DNA of 64,000 bases from Ashinkailepas kermadecensis. Taxonomy: Eukaryota; Arthropoda; Thecostraca; Neolepadidae. Below the pieces are notes generated by a model. The model did no database searches, was not told the DNA's origin, and saw only the letters and a program-made list of their open reading frames with translations. Numbering within the stretch: the stretch's first letter is position 1; each line of letters starts with the position of its first letter. The translations under genes and the position numbers were made by a program. This document shows, piece after piece, positions 31,497-43,596 of this stretch. The stretch spans positions 33,134 to 97,133 of the forward strand of contig JAOTOM010002283.1 in NCBI GenBank assembly GCA_034440615.1, given 5' to 3'.

Positions 31497-33112
31497 TATA
31501 GATATATGTTTTGTATTACTTTGTAATATTAAGCAGTTATAATTCTTACTAACAGCTTATAGACTAAACTTTTTTTCCTATTTGCACTGGACATTCTTGT
31601 GTTCAATCCAATATTTCCAGCCATTGTGAGGTAAGTGGGTTTTGTTGGTATATGTTGGATCGGGAAAACAACAAAGCTGATGAACATTTTGAGTTTTTGA
31701 CAGTGAGGGCATCAATAGGTCACGAGTGCAGCAGGAGAATGCCAACAGTGATTAAGATTGGCATCAGTGTTCCAAATTGTAGTCTGTGGAAAACTACATG
31801 AACTAATGATGCCCCATAGGGAGGGGTGGTACCAGAGGCTTCCAAATTGGGATGTGTCACAGTCTATTGCAACAGGCACAACCCGTAGCTGATAACGAGC
31901 AAACATGCACTGGAATACTCAGTATACAGTATTACAATACAGCACTCACTCAAGTATAGGAGATTAAGGGGTGATATGATTGAAATGTATACACTGATAA
32001 CATTTTTATCCGAGGACAGGGAATTTACCCGACCAGTGCGAATACGATGCGCATGGTTATGCGTTATGAGCGTATTCATGATCCCGGGTAAAATAATCAC
32101 TCGCAGTCTTACTCGCCGTTCTCCAAATAATCCGCATTTCATTACAATATACTATTGTCACACGAGATCACCGCCCGCCCCATTCGAGTAAAGCATTCAC
32201 CCGGCATGAACGTTCCAAAATATCCGTTGTCAACGATATCGTGTACTCGCCAGCGCAAGTATTTATCCGCGTACATACTCGCTGGTATTGGGCATTCGAA
32301 CAGCGCGGGTAGAAACCGATGATGCGAGATTGTTGAAGCAGCTGCAGAAAGGTTTTCCTTCATCGGGTTAAAACTTGCGATGCGCCCGCCATATTTAATT
32401 TTCCCGCTCGACGGTCGGTTGGTAAAAAGCGCAGTGTTGGGGGCAGGAGGTTTTCGTGCGTTGATGTTTGAAGATAGCTGAGACCTGATCGTACCGGGTG
32501 AGTGGTGTGAGCATGCGTTTTCCTTACTATTAAGGGAACTAGTAACATGAAGTCAATAATTTAGTGTTTGTTGCATTAACCCATGTTGTAGGAGCGAAGA
32601 ATGAAGTGCGTAGCAATGGTCTAATTCAATTCACTGCTCGTGTTTTCGTGCCGAAACTGTACTGTCGGTAAGTGCAGGATATTTGTGCTCTAATCCACAT
32701 AAACAGATGTTTAGTGAGTTGCTTTCACTCATTACACATTTGAAAATACCAAATACCTACCTTATCATCAGTTTGTGCTAATTTTTTCAGTTGATTCCTT
32801 TTTTAAAATGTGAGAAATGCGCAATAGGTAGGTAGGAGAAGAGGGGGTTTCCGAACACTTAAGACATGCAACAAATAGCTCTACTGCTGATTCTGTATGG
32901 CTGAACCACCAATTGTACTGTGTTTGCTGAACACAAAAATGAACAAGCTATCCATATTGAATCAGTTCCTTTCAATGCAAATAATTTAACCATTTGCAAA
33001 GAGCAACTTTAAAACATAATTATTTCGTAGTGGTGTGCCATATTCCGAACATGAAAATGTGGTTGTGCAGGATTACTTGACTGTGGCTGTTGTGGTACTA
33101 CAAGTTATAGCT
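31496..33112. other. No gene recognised; short LINE scrap
   Basis: 31,953-31,990 (TATAGGAGATTAAGGGGTGA, then TATGATTGAAATGTAT) matches the RRLRGDMIE block of the LINE relic at 1,927. 31,990-32,420 is richer in TTACCC/GGGTAA and CpG, with a consensus donor GTGAGT near 32,500; no exon could be completed. Confidence 0.4.
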
Positions 33113-34479
33113 GGTACAAGCAGGGGCGTCGATTTGTATCCTTTTGCGGGGGCCATGGCCCCCCCAATGCTGATCTTGGCCCCCCCAATGTTGATTTGGG
33201 CCCCCCCAATAACCCATGCTATTTTTATGCTGATAAAAAGCTAAAGGAAAAAAAAGAAGAAAAACACTGTGTTAGGTACATAGAAAACTTAGTTGATGTT
33301 AACCAGCACATTTTGTACTGAAAAAGAACAGATTTGGATTAGATAGTGGACTGAGTATCCAACATTTGCTACACAATTCAAAATTATGTGCAAAAAAAAC
33401 AAAATAGCTAGATTTCCCTCCACAGTGCAAGGAAAACTTACGCCATAAAATGTTAAGATTCGCTGATGATGCATTTTAAACCAGATTGTCTTTTTTTTAA
33501 TGTTAAGCCACAAAACAACAATTGGATTGTCATACTGATGTTTGTACACACCACCAATGGCAAAACCACACACATGTGAGCTTAAACAGGAAAAAATCCA
33601 TTCTTAATTTTCAGTCATTGTCAAACTTGCATTGTCCAGTGAACAGCAGACAATCATCCTTGAGATTGTGGATATGCAAACTATAATTATCTTCAGCAGC
33701 CCACCTATCACACCATCAGCTTGATATTTACCTAGGTACCTACCTAAATGCCCAATAACAATGCATGCATTCAATATTGATATGGGGAAAACGAGACCCA
33801 TGTGTGGGCAAATCTGCCAGCTTTTGATGCCATGACAGAGAAAACTCAGCAGGAAGCTGCATGGCCACTGCAATATAATTGGTATTCCTAAAAGAATATA
33901 AAAGAAAGCTATGGCTCACATGACTTTTAAGCAAACCTTAGTCATCCACGACCAATGCTATACAAGAGAAATAGCCTTGACAAGCCCAATGTCTCGTACG
34001 CCGCAAAAACACCATTATTAAACGCCGCAAAAATACCATTATTTTAAAAGGTACACGAAAGTTGCATTCAAACCTTGATGACGTCAAAGGTTTTTATTCG
34101 TATATTGCAGAAATTGGTAGCATCAGGCAAGTTTCAATTTAACTGCATGGGGGAGTGACTTTTTCAGGCGTACCGGACCACAGAGGTCATTTGCGCCACC
34201 TTTTTTTGAAGCGAGTACGTTACATGTCTGACTATAAAAGCGGGTGTTTGCGATCAAGGTGCAGGCATGTGGACGTTTACATAAAGGGAATTTTACGTTA
34301 TAGTTTGTGTTATATTTTAGGCGCTGAAGGCGGGGCTAGGATGGGGACATCCCCCTAATGTCTAGATGGAAGGGGCGTCGATTTGTATCCTTTTGTGGGG
34401 GCCAGGGCCCCACCAGTGTTGATCTTGGCCCCCCCAATGTTGATTTGGCCCCCCCAATAACATATGCTTAACCGAACAT

Positions 34480-37260
34480 AACCCATTTGCTTGCTATATG
34501 GAGGCAAATGTGTGTAAAAACTTGTCTTGTTACCACCTTAAAGCACAATAATACCGATTTAGCTCGGTTAGGCTAGTTTAGTTGTCTACCTTGGAAAAAT
34601 TGTTCAATCATTTTCAAAAATAAAATAAAATTGGAAGTTTTCCTTCAAAAGCAGCTGGCATTAGGTTCGGGTAAGATGGGTTCGGTTGTTCAATTTAGAA
34701 AATTTTCAGAATATAAATTGCTTAATTTTTGTTTCTATTTTTTTCTCCAAAGCAGGGGCGTCGATTTGTATCGATAGACACTAGCGCGCATTAAATGTCA
34801 CACATCGTGATGGGCGTTCCTCAGAACATCCAAAATCGTAACATGCAAAGACAAAATTCCAGTTACAGAAATTCCAGCGCCTGAAGTCTAAATTTGAGGT
34901 TACAGTGACAAATGTGACGGAGGTAAGACATCTGTGGTGCAATTGCGCGCAGTGTTTAATCCGGAGGCCAATCTCATGTGACGTCGAACTGATTCGTTTT
35001 TTGTACTTCGCACATTCTGATGTATCGCACCTTCTGATGTATCTGCGGATTGGTGTGATTTTAGATAGTGAATAAATAGCTTGCTGATATTTAATTCCCA
35101 AAGGAACAGTAGTTGAAGAAGTTGGCAGGTAAGCTTGAAAAAGTCCAGTCCATGCTTTTTTCTGATTTGTGCTCAGGGTTTCCATGTTAATATCACATAA
35201 CTACCACGTTTGTCTTCAAGAAGAGCTGTTTTTAGTTTACTTTTATTAAAATTTTCATTCCACTGCTCTTAGTGCCCTTTCTGCCCAGGATTGGGGCACC
35301 TAGTGTTGCATTTCCGTCCAGGGGTTGGCACACCTTTTGGTAAATTTACAGCTTAAGGTAATTTCTGATTAATTTTTTCCCATGCAATGTTTAGGAATGT
35401 GATAAACACGATTTTGGTAAATTTATGTTTTAAGGTGTTTTATGAATTCGTGGAATGTATCATTTCAATGCAATGTTTATGAATGTGACTCAGATGATGG
35501 GACCACTCATTTTCTATACAAATGCCTACATTTCAGGTTGTAAGCAAAATAACATCAACAAAAAGCTTTGAATTAGGTGACATAGGGTGAAGTATTTTTT
35601 TTAAAATAAAATAAATGCAACATAACCTAACCTAACCTAGCTTAACCTCCCCTTGGAGAAAAACAAAACCAAAACATCAAGTTGTAAAAATTTCAAGCAA
35701 TGTATATTTTTACAATAAAAAAATGTAACCCAACCTAACCTAACCTAACCTAACCTAACCTAACCTAACCTAACCTGACCTGACCTGACCTGACCTGACC
35801 TGACCTGACCTAACCGAATCTAACCTAACCTAACCTAACCTAACCCAATTTAACCTAACCTAACATAAGCTGCTTTTAAAGAAAAAAGATCTATTTCTTT
35901 CAAATTTTGGAACAATTTTTGCAAAAAATGTCGAACTTAAAAAACTTAAACCAATCTAACATCACCAACCATAGCCCATTTGTTTGCTTTATGGAGGCAA
36001 ATGTGTAATAACTTGCCTTGTTACCACCTTAAAGCACAATAATTCTGGTTAGATTAGGTTGGGTTAGTTTTTTTCATTTGTAAAATTTCAATAAAATATA
36101 TTGCTAGATATTTTTCCAATCTTGTTTTTATAGTTGTTTTCTCCAAGGTCAGCTTAGGTTACATTAGGTTGCATTGGAAATTTAAATATAAAAATATTAA
36201 TAAAATACATAAAAGCACACATTTAATGTCCTTTCCTCTGCAAATGCATGCCTTTCAATTGGGAGTAAAAAATAACACCAAAAAAGGGTGTGGAGTAAGG
36301 AAATATAGCATACAAATAATGTTCAAGATGTATGATAACCTTACCTAACATAGTTCAACTTCCCATACAAGAAATTAATTATTTTTAATTTAAATTTTCG
36401 AGGCATTTTCTCAAATATTTTCAACTTAAAAAACCTAACCTAAGCTAGCCTGAACCGTTTATTATTTTTTGTAGAAAAATCATTAACAAAAATTATTTAC
36501 CAACAAATGATTTTTTTATAACTTACAACAAAAGCCTAACCTAACCTGACAAACCTCACCCCTTTGTATGCTTCATGGAGGTAAAATGTGTGTAAAACTT
36601 GTCTTGTGGTTACCTTAAACTGTGATAATACCTGGCTTTTTGGGTAATATTTCTGCTCATGGTACTCTCTGACTTCTTCTAATTTATTTTTTAATGCAGT
36701 GTTTGTTAATGTGCTGAACATGATGTAACCGCTCATTTCCTCTGCAGATGCACACTTTTCATTTGTGAGGAAAAATAACGTGGAAAAGGGGGCTTGGATT
36801 TGAGTAATATAGGATGAAAAATAATGTTCAGATAAAAAAATGTAACATAACCTAACCTAACCTAGCCTAGACTTCCATGCAAGAAATGATTATTTTTATG
36901 CCAAATTCTCCCCCCGCCCCCCCCATTTCTTTTTTCTCAAACATTTTGAACTTAAAAAGTCTAACGTAACCTAATCTAGCTTGAACCGTTTTTGAAGATT
37001 TTTTTTTAATTTACTAACTTACAACAAAAGCCTAGCCTAACGCAATTAGACAAAACCTAGCTCCTTTGAATGATTCGTGGGGGTAAAAATGGGTGTAAAA
37101 CATGTCTTGTGGTTACCTTAGACTGCAATAATATCTCTTTTTGTGCTACCTGGTGTACATGATGAACCTCCATCTGCATGCTGCATGAAAGCATTGCACT
37201 TATTGGTTCACAAAGAACAATAACATTTTGAAAGTACAATATTTTCAGGAATGGAATCCT
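34480..37260. repeat. Satellite-like units with CCTAA motifs inside the hAT-like interval
   Basis: At least three diverged units of the same family as 29,010-30,085. Landmarks AATGCAATGTTTA, GGGACCACTCATTTTC, CAAATGC, AACATAACCTAACC and GAGG(C/T)AAA(A/T)TGTGTGTAAA recur near 35,380, 36,215 and 36,690. Confidence 0.75.
35726..35870. repeat. Interstitial telomere-like tract (CCTAA)n / (CCTGA)n
   Basis: About 145 bp of uninterrupted 5-bp units: roughly nine CCTAA, about nine CCTGA, then CCTAA again. CCTAA is the complement of TTAGG, the ancestral arthropod telomere repeat; CCTGA is the complement of TCAGG, known from some beetles. Here both lie in one tract within a repeat unit, not at a chromosome end. 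Confidence 0.92.
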
Positions 37261-38190
37261 GTGCTGATGACATTTTCTGAGTTCTAAATTTGCAGATCAG
37301 ATCTACATCATTTGTGTTAATAAATATGAGAAATTCATAGAAATGCATACACCGGTTTGTAGACAAGAAGTTATTCTGATGATTTCTGATGTATTGGAAA
37401 ATGACCCTGCATTGGTGTTAACTGATACATCAGTATGTTTGCAAATTCACTGATGAGTGAATCCATACCATTCTCACTGGGGTATAAAAGCTACATTATA
37501 ACATTGTTTATACCGGGCGGCTGTGTCGGTGCATTGACGGCACGTTAAACTTTCGGTCAAAATTCTGCCGTTTAACTTGAATTAATGGATCGGGTGGTGG
37601 GGCCAGGGTTCACGCAACAAGCTCTGCTTAGCAATCCGACCCTGGTTCATAAAGCCAGCCCAACAAGAACTCGGATGAAACTTATTAAAACAAAAAAAAA
37701 ATGCATATAACAGAAACCCATCTCGATTGTCCTGCTTACTTAGGACACCATAGAAGTCAATGAAGCCAATGAAAACCATAGAAGTAAATGAAAATGTTAC
37801 TTCATCCCCTGTATTGTTAATGGAAACAAGTCTCTTGAACCATATGTTATGTCCTTCACAGTGTTGCTCCATCCACCTCCAACTCCAACCCTGACCAAAC
37901 TTCAGGAGCTCATCCTTCTCCAAAGCAGTGTGTTGAAGAAGGTATGTATTGTAGCATAACTACTCTGACCGGAATTCCATTGGTATCCATGTTGCCTTAC
38001 AATCCATCCTTGCTGATCCATGTAGCAGATGTTTGACTTTCCTCAAACTGTCTGGATAACTGGGGAGTTGAAATCACATGTGTGATGAAACAGATGAACT
38101 ATTCCTGGATTTTTTATGTTGCATCATTGCATGGCAGTGACATACAGAATGGGGAGGGGGAATTGTGGGAAGTTCCCTCACCCCCCCCCG
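37261..38190. other. No gene recognised
   Basis: Contains a TATAAAAG box at about 37,492 but no initiator or frame that supports a gene. Confidence 0.4.
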
Positions 38191-39110
38191 TCCTGATAGG
38201 TTGTGGGGCCCCCAAGAGTCCGACGAGCTTAGGAAAAAAATGCGCTATGCTCCCTAAGAATTTCACTCGGTCGACCAAAAATCGCACCGGGGCTCAGAAA
38301 AATCACATTCGGGGCCCCCAAACGTAGCGCAGGGGCCCCGATAATGACGCTGGGGCCTCAAAAGTTTGCACCTGGGCCCCTGAAAATCACGTGGGGGCCG
38401 CAAACAAGTCGTGCCGGGATTCAAGAAAATCACGACGGGGGCCACAAACCGTCGGGCCGGGGCCTCCTGAAAATCACGCCGAGACTGGGGTATTAAGAAT
38501 TATCACCCGGGCCCCTGAAAATCACGCCAGAGGCCTGATAGGTCCCACCGGGGCTCTAAAAGTCTCGTTGAGATCACCCAACAAATGAAGCCGGGTGAAT
38601 GAAAAACAGTCCGGACACGGAAAATCAATCTGGGATCTCAACAATAGCTCCAAAAGCCCACACAACTTGTTGGGCCCCCACAAACGTGTTGTAGCCACCG
38701 CAAGGAATCCCAACAAGTGACGACGGGGCCCCAAAAATCGCACTTAGACAAAAACAAATTCACGCCGCTTCTCTTGAAAATCTCACTGGGGCCAAAACGT
38801 CGTGCCGGAGCCCCACAAGTTGCAGCTGGCTTCCCAAGTACCAATATATACCCGGAATGTAACCTTGCGGACGGAAAAATTGCGTCAAGGATCCACAAAA
38901 TAAGAAGTCGTCGGACGCCGGAAAAGAAACCTGTTTGGGCACCGGAAAAAACGCACCGAGAGCCAGAAAAATCGTACCGGGTTCCAAAAATAGCCTGCAG
39001 GGGGCTTATAAAAATAGACTTCACCACAAAAACCACAAGGAGACTCCATCGAATCGACCAGAGCACCGGAAAATTAAGAATGGGTCCCGAAAGAAAATTA
39101 TCCGAAGAGC
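38190..39110. repeat. Degenerate GGGGCC...AAAATC tandem repeat
   Basis: Roughly 30-40 bp units with GGGGCCCC, a purine spacer and GAAAATCACG, heavily diverged (e.g. CCCCTGAAAATCACG at 38,376 and 38,511). Similar phrases appear at 27,475-27,640. Open frames here follow from the lack of stop codons in the unit. Confidence 0.65.
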
Positions 39111-39399
39111 CTTTCTACTCTCGATCGTGCAATCTGCGGAAAAAAACACGTTGAGCAGCCGCAGTGGCGTACTAAATCGAAAAATTCCCCTCCCTAACGT
39201 TAGGCACGAAGGAAATACTTTCACCCATCGTCATTACCGTTCAGGTCTGCTGTGCTCTGATGCTTCATCAATGCCGGTGTGTTTTAGCCTGCATCTGATC
39301 GCTGAAGTATTTTTATTTAAGCCGGTGTGTGTTTGTTGGTGTGTGGAGTGAGGAGGAGGGTAACAGTGACGCTGACGGTGACGATAGATCCGAGCCTAC

Positions 39400-39490
39400 T
39401 ATATGGCACTGCAGTCGCATGCTATTACTCAGAGTTGTTATGTTGGTGAGTTCGAGTCTCACCTGTCGCTACTCTTCGCCCGCGACCAAT
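39400..39490 (+). repeat. tRNA-derived SINE-like fragment
   Basis: B-box-like GAGTTCGAGTCTCACC at 39,448 is followed by CGCCCGCGACCAA, the same tail found after the B box at 15,732. The A box is weak. It lies inside the hAT-like interval. Confidence 0.45.
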
Positions 39491-39979
39491 CGGCGTGAGA
39501 GATTGGCGACGCTATATGACACAACGGTCGACGTGTCGTAGAACCAATGACCAACCAAGAGTTGTTATGTTGAAATGTACTGAGCACTGCTCTTTTAATT
39601 ATGTGACTTCACCAGTTATTGGGCGATTTTCCCCGTCGGTGAGGATGCTGAATAAACATAAAAATACACATCGTCGAATAAGAAATCAGAATTTCTGAGA
39701 TCTGAAAATATAGTGGGCTAAATCCGATGAGTTTTTTTTTTGTGGGGGGGGGGGGGGGGTGGTGTCTAGTGTTTTGGCACTTCGGCCCCCCTAATGTTTT
39801 TCAAAAATCGACACCCCTGGGTACAAGGTAGTAGCTGCTAAAAATACTAGTTGTAACTGAAGAAAAAAAAATCCAAGGTCATTTCCTTTCCGTTTTCTTA
39901 AGCTGACTGCTCTCAGAAGCCAAAACTGACACCCATGGACTTTGCTAGCACTACAAATGAAGGTAAGTTTGTCTTTAAG

Positions 39980-41130
39980 GGTGTTTTTTAAATATATTTT
40001 TATATCGAATACCTTGTTTATGAAGGTGACGAAGATGATGGGACCACTTATTTTCTGTGCAAATGCTTACCTTTTCAGGTTGTGAGCAAAGTAATGTCAA
40101 AAGGGCTTTGAGATAGATAACCTAGCATAAAAGAAAGGTGAAAAAGCAACATAACCTAACCTAACCTAGCCTAATTCTACCTTTGGAGAAAAAAAAATCC
40201 AAAAATATATTTAGGAAAATGTCGAGCAATTTCTTCTCTGAAAATTCTCAAAATTGAACAAGAAACCTAACTCAGCCTAACCTAACAGCATTACAATATT
40301 GGGTTTTCGTTAGGTGTGAGATGTCGAAACGAGTCCACTAAGATGTCGAAATTCCCCATGGAAATAATGTCCTTTATAACATCGTTGAAGTCTTTCAAAC
40401 CCCAATTTTGAGCCCATAGCCTGCTTATGTGTGCATCTTTTTCATTTATTTTAGGAGACACCTAATATATGAATACTTATGTTTGTCTAGGGATGCTTAT
40501 GTTAATGAGCATGCTAAGAATGTCATACTATCAGCAAATTGTATTAAACAGTGGACCATATGGGTAATTTAATTACTTGAAATCACTTTACGCACAAGAT
40601 GTTTATGTATCACAATATGTAATGAGCATACGCATGATACTTACACACAAACCACCATTAGAAGCAAGGCATGGGGTCTTCATAAACATACATCAAGAGG
40701 CATGATCCCATTACTTATTTGGGAAGGATGTCTCCTCATTGTTCAATAGGTGGTGTATTCCACCTTATTTTACAAATAATGTATCACTGTAACCTAACCC
40801 AACATAACCTAACCTAACCTAAGCTGGTTTTGAAGAAAAAAAATCCAATGAAAAAAAAAAACATTTGTATTAAACTTTTTGGTATTATTGTGCTTTAAGG
40901 TGGTAATAAGGAAAGTGTTTGCATGCATTGGCCCACATAAAGGAAACAAATGGGTTAGGTTTGGTTAGGTTAGGCTAGTTACATTTTTTTAAGCTGAAAA
41001 ATTCAAGAATTTTATGAATTAAGAAACAATAATTTGCACAGAACATAAGTGGTCCCATCATTTTAGTCACCTTCATAAACATGGTATTGTGAAGAAAAAA
41101 ACACCTTTTAAGGTATATTTACCAAGAATA
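39980..41130. repeat. Satellite-like CCTAA units beyond the hAT-like interval
   Basis: 39,985-40,300 resembles the 35,400 unit in the same orientation. 40,780-41,110 contains CCTAACC runs and then TTAGGTT runs with GCAAATTATT and a GTCCCATCATTTTAGTCACC block, i.e. part of a unit in inverse orientation. Confidence 0.7.
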
Positions 41131-41994
41131 ATTGGTAGAACTATGCGATCGGACCTTTGCATTTTGGTAGGGAAAGGTCCATCTTTTATGAATACTGCCA
41201 TCTTTTTTGTTGTTTATGTGCTGAACATGCCAGGAGGCTTCCAAAGGTAGGTGGTTTTGAAACAGAACATGTTTGGATACCCCTGCTTCCCCTACCTACC
41301 TACATGGAGGAAATGGATGAGCCCAAATAATGGATTTAGGGGAGTACACCCATAGGGTCCAATGTTGAAACATATAATTATTGGGAGGGCAAAGCAAACA
41401 TTGATGGAGCAAATTATGGAATTAGCATATGAATTGCAAATTAGGAAATGAAGGGAGCTGAAGCAGCACCCTTCAAGATTGATCCTTGGTGATACCCCTG
41501 GATTGGCTTTTCCACAACTGCCTTCCCCCCCTATTCCCAGAATGAAATTCATGTGCGTCCAGTGCACTAGCCCTGATGGAAAATTATTGATTGAGCCCCT
41601 GAAGTGGTATCTGAATCTCCATTTCTCGGAGAGAAAGCCCTGGTGGTGCCCATGAAATAGCACCTGCACACCCAAGTGCCATCTCAACCAACGCCCCTTG
41701 AAGGAATATGTCCAGTGAAGCCCTGAATTTATACCTCCACAGCTGCTCCCTAGACATAATTTATTGCTCACACCCCTGAATGGGCACAACAAAAACACCT
41801 TCTAAATTTCCCTGGTTATGCCCCAGGGCTCATTTAGTGCACTCGACTGAATTTGTATCGGTATTTTTGAGTGATGTCACCAACAGCTGACTGGAAGTCA
41901 GCTCCCCAGTGACTTAAAATACCTTGTTGATATAAAGAAAGTGTGAGGGGCAATACTTGAATATTACCTAAAGGTGTACTCACACCACATTTGT
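41131..41994. other. No gene recognised
   Basis: A 168-codon minus-strand frame (41,292-41,798) overlies weak CCCCTGAAT-type repeats on the plus strand. It has no domain I recognise and is probably not coding. Confidence 0.35.
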
Positions 41995-43047
41995 ATGATA
42001 TCAGTTGGAGCACCTGGCTCAGCATGTCCGATAGTTCCTGGGCCGAAACAGGCTGTACCAGTGGCATGCTTAGAAATTGGCCAAGTGTCAGGGAGGCAAA
42101 GTTACAAAATTGGCCACGTTCCCAACATTTTCATTTCTTTGCTGTGAAATAAAGCAACACAGCTTGTGATGTTAGTGAAATTGGCCACTTATTGTATTCT
42201 TTTTATAGGCTAACCCAAATGGGCACCTGTGGCTCTTACTAAGCAATAACACTTCGTGATTTGATGAATGTATTACTGGCTCAGTGAAGCCTGCAAGCTG
42301 TGGGAACAGGGTGTTGTTGATATTTTAACATTATTTTGCATTATGCATTACTCTACTTCACCCCCCCTGTTGGTGATATTTTGCAACCCAAAGGAAAACT
42401 AATTGTTCGCAGCTGAAGGGAGTGGTCAGTCTTAATGTATTGAAGCATTTTCTCCTCAAAATATGGTTAATGCCCTAATATGTAATTTACTTGTTTTTGT
42501 ACACATTTTACACTAATCTTCATTAAATATTATCCCCACTCAATGTCCATTTTTGGTGGTCTTCCCAAATTGCCATACTACACTTTGAGTTTGAGGCTGA
42601 TGAGATGGCTTTCACCTTACCTAATATAAACCTGATCTTAACAGGTAATTGGTGATGATGTGCAACCTTCAACATGTTTCTGGGGTACTAGATGATGGGA
42701 TATGTCTATGTGTACCCTTTAATGTTCTTGTCAGTATTTTTTCATCAAATTTGTATGCATGTAAGTGTTGTGACATGTAAAATGCATAATTTTGCAACAC
42801 TTAAACAGGCATGGCATGTATACAGCCCAGGGGTGTACTTGTGTGGGGGACATGGTTCTCTCTACCTTGATAATGGCAATTTGCTGATTTTCATAGTAAA
42901 GAAATGAAAATGTTGGCAACCTGGCCAATTTTGTGACTTTGCCTCCCTGACACTTGGCCAATTTCTAAACATGCCACTGGTACATCCTGTTTCGGCCCAA
43001 GAACTATCGGGCATGCTGTGCCAGGTGCTCCAATTGATGTCATGCAA
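41995..43047. repeat. Long inverted repeat carrying two copies of one exon-like sequence
   Basis: Arms at about 41,995-42,147 and 42,892-43,047 are inverted copies of ~155 bp, roughly 90% identical, around a 745-bp centre. In each arm an ATG (minus strand at 42,067; plus strand at 42,971) opens the same peptide: MPLVQPVSAQELSDMLSQVL on the left, MPLVHPVSAQELSGMLCQVL on the right. The left copy ends at a consensus donor GTGAGT; in the right copy that position has decayed. The two ATGs face outward, so the upstream sequence is shared between them. It may be an inverted duplication of a first exon with its promoter, or a foldback element. Confidence 0.75.
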
Positions 43048-43596
43048 CATGGTTGCCCACTCTACTTTGTTAACTCTACTTTAAGTTAGTAAAAATGATG
43101 AGTTAGTCAGTTCACAATGCTTATATAGCCACCACATGAAATATAGTTGGAATGTATAACATACCGGTGCTGTAGGTTTGGGCCAACTAGCAATATGGTC
43201 CAATTTTGTTCTGCTTTTAAGGTGCAAGAAAAGCTCAATCAGTTTGGGAATAGTCTAATTTGTTGGAAATGCTAAAACATGCTATGTTATGCAGTTTTGG
43301 ATGACAAGAATTCATAACAATATGATCAACGAAATAGTCGACGCGCCCTTAAGCCACAATAACTAACCAATCCATTTAGGTGCTTTGCAAGGTTTGGCCA
43401 AATTTAAGCTATGTTTCTTACAATTTCACATAGTTTTTTTGCAAGCAATCTGCTGCTATGTTATGTTCTGTTATCCTGTTTCTTGTTATATATGTTAATA
43501 GCAATAGCTAGTGTGGGTGTAGTGTGTATGCGTTTAACTGTTTTTATTGGGACCTTCCTTTTGTTGCCAGAATTTCAACCTAGCTGCGTTTTGCAG

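Larger units (their letters stand above)
33113..39827. mobile_element. hAT-like non-autonomous interval, 6.7 kb
   Basis: The 8-bp sequence GGTACAAG occurs at 33,113-33,120 and 39,820-39,827. Between them the sequence begins CAGGGGCGTCGATTTGTATC and ends AAAAATCGACACCCCTG, giving inverted ends CAGGGG(C/T)GTCGATTT. Both ends also share subterminal CCCCCCAAT/CCCCCCTAAT. An 8-bp target duplication with CAGGG termini is diagnostic of the hAT superfamily. No hAT transposase is visible; the interior holds satellite units, telomere-like repeats and a degenerate G/C-rich array. Extra left-end copies at 34,371 and 34,753 show nesting or internal duplication, so the outermost pair might not come from one event. 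Confidence 0.72.

Noticed and set aside
33604..33934. Minus-strand frames as a hAT transposase inside the 6.7 kb interval
   Set aside because: No recognisable hAT dimerisation or catalytic motif, and the frames are short and overlapping.
37480..37560. TATAAAAG promoter
   Set aside because: No initiator at the right spacing and no gene downstream.
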